Assembly (NCBI GenBank): GCA_902482035.1
Contig: CABSYW010000027.1
Location: 1-36,156, forward strand
DNA: 36,156 nucleotides
Direction of reading: 5' to 3'
Origin: an uncultured Collinsella sp.
GTDB taxonomy: Bacteria > Actinomycetota > Coriobacteriia > Coriobacteriales > Coriobacteriaceae
Part shown: one piece after another, positions 33,267 through 36,156 of the stretch
How positions within the stretch are numbered: position 1 is the first letter of the stretch
Layout of the letters: every line of letters starts with the position of its first letter
The notes under the pieces: generated by a model
The model's input: the letters and a program-made list of their open reading frames with translations, nothing else
Told to the model about the DNA's origin: nothing
The model's database searches: none
Position numbers and translations under genes: made by a program

Positions 33267-34034
33267 ATGGCAGGCGAATCTTATGCAATTCCCCCCAAAG
33301 ATCGTGCTGTTGAGGGAATTCTTTGGTATATCCAGCACCACCAGCTTGCCGGCGGCGATCGCCTGCCGGCCGAGCGTGTGCTGTGCGAAGAGATCGGCGT
33401 TTCGCGTACGGCGTTGCGCGCCGGTATCACGCGGCTCATCTCGTGTGGAACGCTCGAGAGCCGTCGCGGATCGGGTACGTATGTGTGTCCTCCCAAGCCG
33501 CTGAACATCTTCCAGGAAACGTATAACTTTTCCGATGCTGTGCGGACTGCCGGCCTGCACTCCTCTTCTCGTCTGGTTTCCACCGGGACCATCGAGGCGG
33601 ATGAGGCGCTTGCCGACAAGCTTGGGGTGTCTGTAGGCGCTCCTTTGCTCCGCATGCAGCGCGTTCGACTTATTGAGGGCGAGCCGGCGTCAATCGAGAC
33701 GGCTCACGTTAACCTGTCCCTGTGCCCATCGCTTACCGAGCACGATTTTGAGTGCGAGAGCCTTTACGATGTCTTGCTCAAAGAAGGCGGCGTGCGTGTT
33801 GAGCATGGACGTGAGCATATTTCCATCTCGCGTTTGAATGCCGAAGAGGCCGAGCTGCTCCAGCAAGAAGAGGGAACGCCGGTGTTCTATGAGAGCACGA
33901 TCGAATTTGATAAGGACATGCGTTTTGTGGAGCATTGCAAATCGGTGATTTTGCCCACAAAGTTCCGCTTTGCCGATAACGGCGAAGAGAACGGCATGAG
34001 GAGCGTGGCAGGTGAACAATGGCTGAAACAGTAG
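33267..34034 (+). CDS. GntR-family (HutC/UTRA) transcriptional regulator, first of a tandem pair
   Basis: 255 residues. Winged helix at about 10-75: AVEGILWYIQHHQLAGGDRL, PAERVLCEEIGVSRTALRAG, and the wing SRRGSGTYVCPP. UTRA ligand domain at about 90-240, with GAPLLRMQRVRLIEGEPASIE and the EEGTPVFYESTIEFDKD segment. GAGGAG precedes the ATG. Its 3' end overlaps the next regulator gene by 16 bases, so the two are made from one mRNA. Probably controls the SIS-domain sugar-phosphate genes downstream, together with its partner. Confidence 0.9.
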   Translation: MAGESYAIPPKDRAVEGILWYIQHHQLAGGDRLPAERVLCEEIGVSRTALRAGITRLISCGTLESRRGSGTYVCPPKPLNIFQETYNFSDAVRTAGLHSSSRLVSTGTIEADEALADKLGVSVGAPLLRMQRVRLIEGEPASIETAHVNLSLCPSLTEHDFECESLYDVLLKEGGVRVEHGREHISISRLNAEEAELLQQEEGTPVFYESTIEFDKDMRFVEHCKSVILPTKFRFADNGEENGMRSVAGEQWLKQ

Positions 34035-34732
34035 ATGCCACCCCGGTTTATATGCGCATTCGACGCCGCATCGAGGAACGTATCGAGCGCGGTATATATC
34101 CCACGGGTTCCATGATTCCGTCCGAAAAAGACCTTGCCGAGGAATTTGGTACGACACGCTTGACCATCCGAAGCGCTGTCGATGAGCTGGTTCGGCGCGG
34201 GCAGATTCGCCGTGTTCGGGGAAAAGGTGCCTTTGTGGCGCAGAAAGTACCTGCTTTTTTTGAACGCACGGTCGGTTTCCGTGAATCGGTCCGTGCTTCG
34301 GGCGGCGAGCCGTCCGTCCGTATTCTCGCGCGTTCCAAGCGTTATGCGGGGCCATATTACGCCGACCTGTTTGGCATCGCCGAGGACGACCTGCTCTATT
34401 CCGTTCGACGCCTGAACTGCATAAACGGTAGCCCCGTATCGATTGAGACGGCGCTGATTCCCTGCCTGCTGTTCCCAACCATCGAAGATATTGACGTGTC
34501 GGTCTTCAGTTTGTACGAGACCTATGAGATGCTGGGCCGAAAGCCAGTCATGGCACAGGAAAAGCTCGATATCGAAGCGCTGGGCGCACGAGATGCCGGC
34601 CTCCTTGGACTGGAACAGGGCGATCTTGTTTTGCTTTTGGAATGCGTGAGCTATGACGCGAGCGGTCAGGCTATCGAGTATGTAAAGTCCTTCAATCGTG
34701 GCGATACGGGCGGCTACACCTATACGTACTAG
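34019..34732 (+). CDS. GntR-family (HutC/UTRA) transcriptional regulator, second of a tandem pair
   Basis: 237 residues. Winged helix at about 8-78: VYMRIRRRIEERIERGIYP, PSEKDLAEEFGTTRLTIRSA, and the wing RRVRGKGAFVAQK. UTRA domain at about 90-235, with DLLYSVRRLNCINGSPVSIE and QGDLVLLLECVSYDASGQAI. CAGGTGA precedes the ATG, which lies inside the end of the first regulator. The pair are distant paralogues; differing sequences in the recognition helix suggest different operators. TGTATATACA, a typical half-symmetric site for this subfamily, lies 56 bases downstream of the stop codon. Confidence 0.9.
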   Translation: MAETVDATPVYMRIRRRIEERIERGIYPTGSMIPSEKDLAEEFGTTRLTIRSAVDELVRRGQIRRVRGKGAFVAQKVPAFFERTVGFRESVRASGGEPSVRILARSKRYAGPYYADLFGIAEDDLLYSVRRLNCINGSPVSIETALIPCLLFPTIEDIDVSVFSLYETYEMLGRKPVMAQEKLDIEALGARDAGLLGLEQGDLVLLLECVSYDASGQAIEYVKSFNRGDTGGYTYTY

Positions 34733-34788
34733 CTGGTATTCTGTGAATAACGGCTGGGAAACTAACCAGTTTTGATCGTTGGGTCAGC

Positions 34789-34798
34789 TGTATATACA
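34789..34798. promoter_or_regulatory. Candidate GntR operator TGTATATACA upstream of the SIS gene
   Basis: TGTATATACA is a perfect 10-base palindrome of the kind bound by HutC-subfamily regulators. It lies 128 bases upstream of the SIS-domain gene and downstream of the two regulator genes. Confidence 0.5.
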
Positions 34799-34887
34799 AC
34801 CTTACAGGGCTCAAAATCGACCGTTCGCCGATGGGGATAAATTAATCGACAAAGAGGTATCAAAAAGCCGTAACCTGTAACTGTGAT

Positions 34888-34905
34888 TGGTATCAAATAC
34901 TAATG
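34888..34905. promoter_or_regulatory. Second inverted repeat upstream of the SIS gene
   Basis: TTGGTAT and ATACTAA form a near-perfect 7-bp inverted repeat around CAA. The form GGTAT..ATAC recalls operators of NagR/FrlR-like GntR proteins. GGTATCAAA also occurs at about 34857, 32 bases earlier. Confidence 0.4.
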
Positions 34906-34925
34906 ATTTGTTACGAGGTGAGACG

Positions 34926-36041
34926 ATGAAGATGCTCGATTACGTTCAGCTTGCCCATGTGCGTATGGGGGAGAACCTCGAGCGTTCGTCTGAGCTGGTA
35001 GCGCAGCTCGTTGATATTTTCCAGTCCGGTTCTTTTGACGCGCTGCGCATCGTTGCTTCGGGTTCGTCGCGCCATGCCGCCGATTGCGCCCGCGATTACC
35101 TGCAAGATGCCCTGCAAATGCAGGTGTCCGTTGTGACGCCCGAGGCCTTCGTCGATTTTGAACACACCTATCCGCAGCATGTGCTCAACATTGCCGTCTC
35201 GCAGAGTGGCTATTCGACCAATACGATTGCGGCGCTCGATTACATGCGCGCACACGATATGGCTGCAGTTGCGCTCACGGCAAACGTCGAGGCACCCATC
35301 AAGGAACACGCTGACATCGTTCTTGACTACGGTGTGGGCGTCGAGTCGGTGGACTTTGTGACTCTGGGCGTCGAGGTGCTCGTTGAGTACCTGGTGCTCT
35401 TTGGCATTTACGGCGGTCAGGCGCGCGGAACGATTGACGCCAAGGGCGTTGCCCAGCGTCTTGACGACCTGCGCGAGGCTATCCATGCCAATGCCGTGAT
35501 GTGCAAGACCGCCGAGGCATATGTCCAAGACCACATGCTCGAGCTTTCTGAGCACACGCCCGCCATGGTCGTCGGCAACGGCCCCAACTATGGCGTTGCC
35601 GAAGAGGCGGCCCTCAAGCTGAGCGAGACCATCAAGATTCCTGCCATGCATCACGAAGGCGAGGAGTTCGTCCACGGTCCCGAGATGCAGATCGTTCCGG
35701 GCTATCTGGTGTTTATCGTCGACGATCCGCAGGGGTCGGAGCGTCTTGCGAATATCGCTGATGCGCTATCGAACGTTACGACAAAAACGGTGCTGCTCAC
35801 GGCCCATCCCAAGGGTAGGGCTCACGAGGTTGCGGTGCCTCAGGTGGCTCCGCTGCTCAGCGCAATTCCCAATCTTGTGTTCTTCCAGACGATTGCGGCC
35901 ATGATAACCGAGCGTCTGAAGTCATGGGACGTGCACCCGTATCTTGATGCCGTCTCCAAGCAAATGGAGGTCAAGGCAGAGGGCTACGAAGAGTCAGTCA
36001 ATGCGCTTAAGGCCAAAGCGGCCGAGTGTTACGGAATGTAA
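34926..36041 (+). CDS. Double-SIS-domain sugar-phosphate isomerase/deglycase-like protein
   Basis: 371 residues with two SIS (sugar isomerase) domains: ASGSSRHAADCARDYL with AVSQSGYSTNTIAAL in the first (about 35-180), and VVGNGPNYGVAEEAALKLSE with MHHEGEEFVHGPEMQI in the second (about 205-365). This matches the isomerase half of GlmS and stand-alone relatives such as FrlB (fructoselysine-6-phosphate deglycase) and AgaS. The glutaminase half of GlmS is absent. Substrate is likely an amino sugar or glycated amino acid phosphate but cannot be read from sequence. ATG at 34926 has GAGGTGAG upstream; an earlier in-frame start at 34887 does not. Downstream of two GntR regulators and followed by another gene in the same direction. 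Confidence 0.88.
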   Translation: MKMLDYVQLAHVRMGENLERSSELVAQLVDIFQSGSFDALRIVASGSSRHAADCARDYLQDALQMQVSVVTPEAFVDFEHTYPQHVLNIAVSQSGYSTNTIAALDYMRAHDMAAVALTANVEAPIKEHADIVLDYGVGVESVDFVTLGVEVLVEYLVLFGIYGGQARGTIDAKGVAQRLDDLREAIHANAVMCKTAEAYVQDHMLELSEHTPAMVVGNGPNYGVAEEAALKLSETIKIPAMHHEGEEFVHGPEMQIVPGYLVFIVDDPQGSERLANIADALSNVTTKTVLLTAHPKGRAHEVAVPQVAPLLSAIPNLVFFQTIAAMITERLKSWDVHPYLDAVSKQMEVKAEGYEESVNALKAKAAECYGM

Positions 36042-36101
36042 GCGGGTTTTGATGCCCGTTGGCATGGGGGATGTGGAAACAACCCCAGAAAGGAGAGACA
36101 A

Positions 36102-36156
36102 ATGAAGGAAACCGAGAAGATCGAGATCATGCATTTCGACCAGGAGGGCTATCTCG
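36102..36156 (+). CDS. Start of a further gene, cut by the window end (possibly a second SIS protein)
   Basis: ATG at 36102 with AGGAGAG upstream opens a frame of 18 complete codons, MKETEKIEIMHFDQEGYL, up to the window edge. Position 60 bases after the double-SIS gene suggests the same operon. The MHFDQEGYL segment is like the opening of some FrlB-type SIS proteins, but 18 residues are too few to decide. Confidence 0.55.
   Translation, partial: MKETEKIEIMHFDQEGYL

Overview
The window looks like a chromosomal segment of a high-GC Gram-positive anaerobe of the class Coriobacteriia, most likely Collinsella or a close relative. This is inferred from overall coding style, the fused TsaB-RimI-TsaD gene, the actinobacterial-type 5S rRNA end, and the sugar-uptake gene content. 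No taxonomic marker is complete here.

Layout. (1) 1-98: the last bases of a 5S rRNA gene and an rRNA-operon terminator. (2) 208-7031: a tight housekeeping operon on the + strand, acpS - nnr - alr - family 4 uracil-DNA glycosylase - tsaE - tsaB/rimI/tsaD fusion. (3) 7032-7839: an 808-base gap with two copies of a nested-hairpin repeat, then a promoter, a short Ile/Val-rich leader ORF and an intrinsic terminator upstream of a CstA-type transporter (7840-9729). (4) 9913-12087: a TOPRIM protein resembling the C-terminal half of the Wadjet protein JetD, with no jetABC nearby. (5) 12088-12617: hairpins, a half copy of the repeat, a tRNA-like fragment and tRNA-Gln(UUG). (6) 12656-14764, - strand: a peptidoglycan-binding-domain protein and a polyprenyl synthetase. 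(7) 14839-22908: a carbohydrate island with a PTS EIICB-HAD phosphatase fusion, a divergent GntR regulator and a four-gene ABC sugar importer. (8) 22909-23445: a regular array of eight 16-base half-repeats in alternating orientation, enclosed by two terminators. (9) 23446-28629, - strand: glycogen phosphorylase, 4-alpha-glucanotransferase and galE. (10) 28896-32491: a Tat-exported coiled-coil cell-wall peptidase, murB and a LacI-type regulator. (11) 32740-36156: a small unknown protein, two overlapping GntR regulators, a double-SIS sugar-phosphate protein and the start of another gene.

How the genes fit together. The carbohydrate genes would import alpha-glucan-type sugars (ABC importer, PTS), rearrange and phosphorolyse them (malQ, glgP), and feed UDP-sugar metabolism (galE). 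A shared palindrome close to TTGTTTAAACAA lies upstream of the PTS gene, the GntR gene, the ABC operon and malQ, so the GntR protein at 17517 may run a small regulon.

The most unusual items are: the interspersed hairpin element whose stems change sequence but keep pairing (three full copies and a half copy); the 300-base alternating repeat array; the orphan JetD-like protein; the candidate attenuator upstream of cstA; and the PTS-phosphatase fusion. All calls come from reading the sequence; no database search was run.
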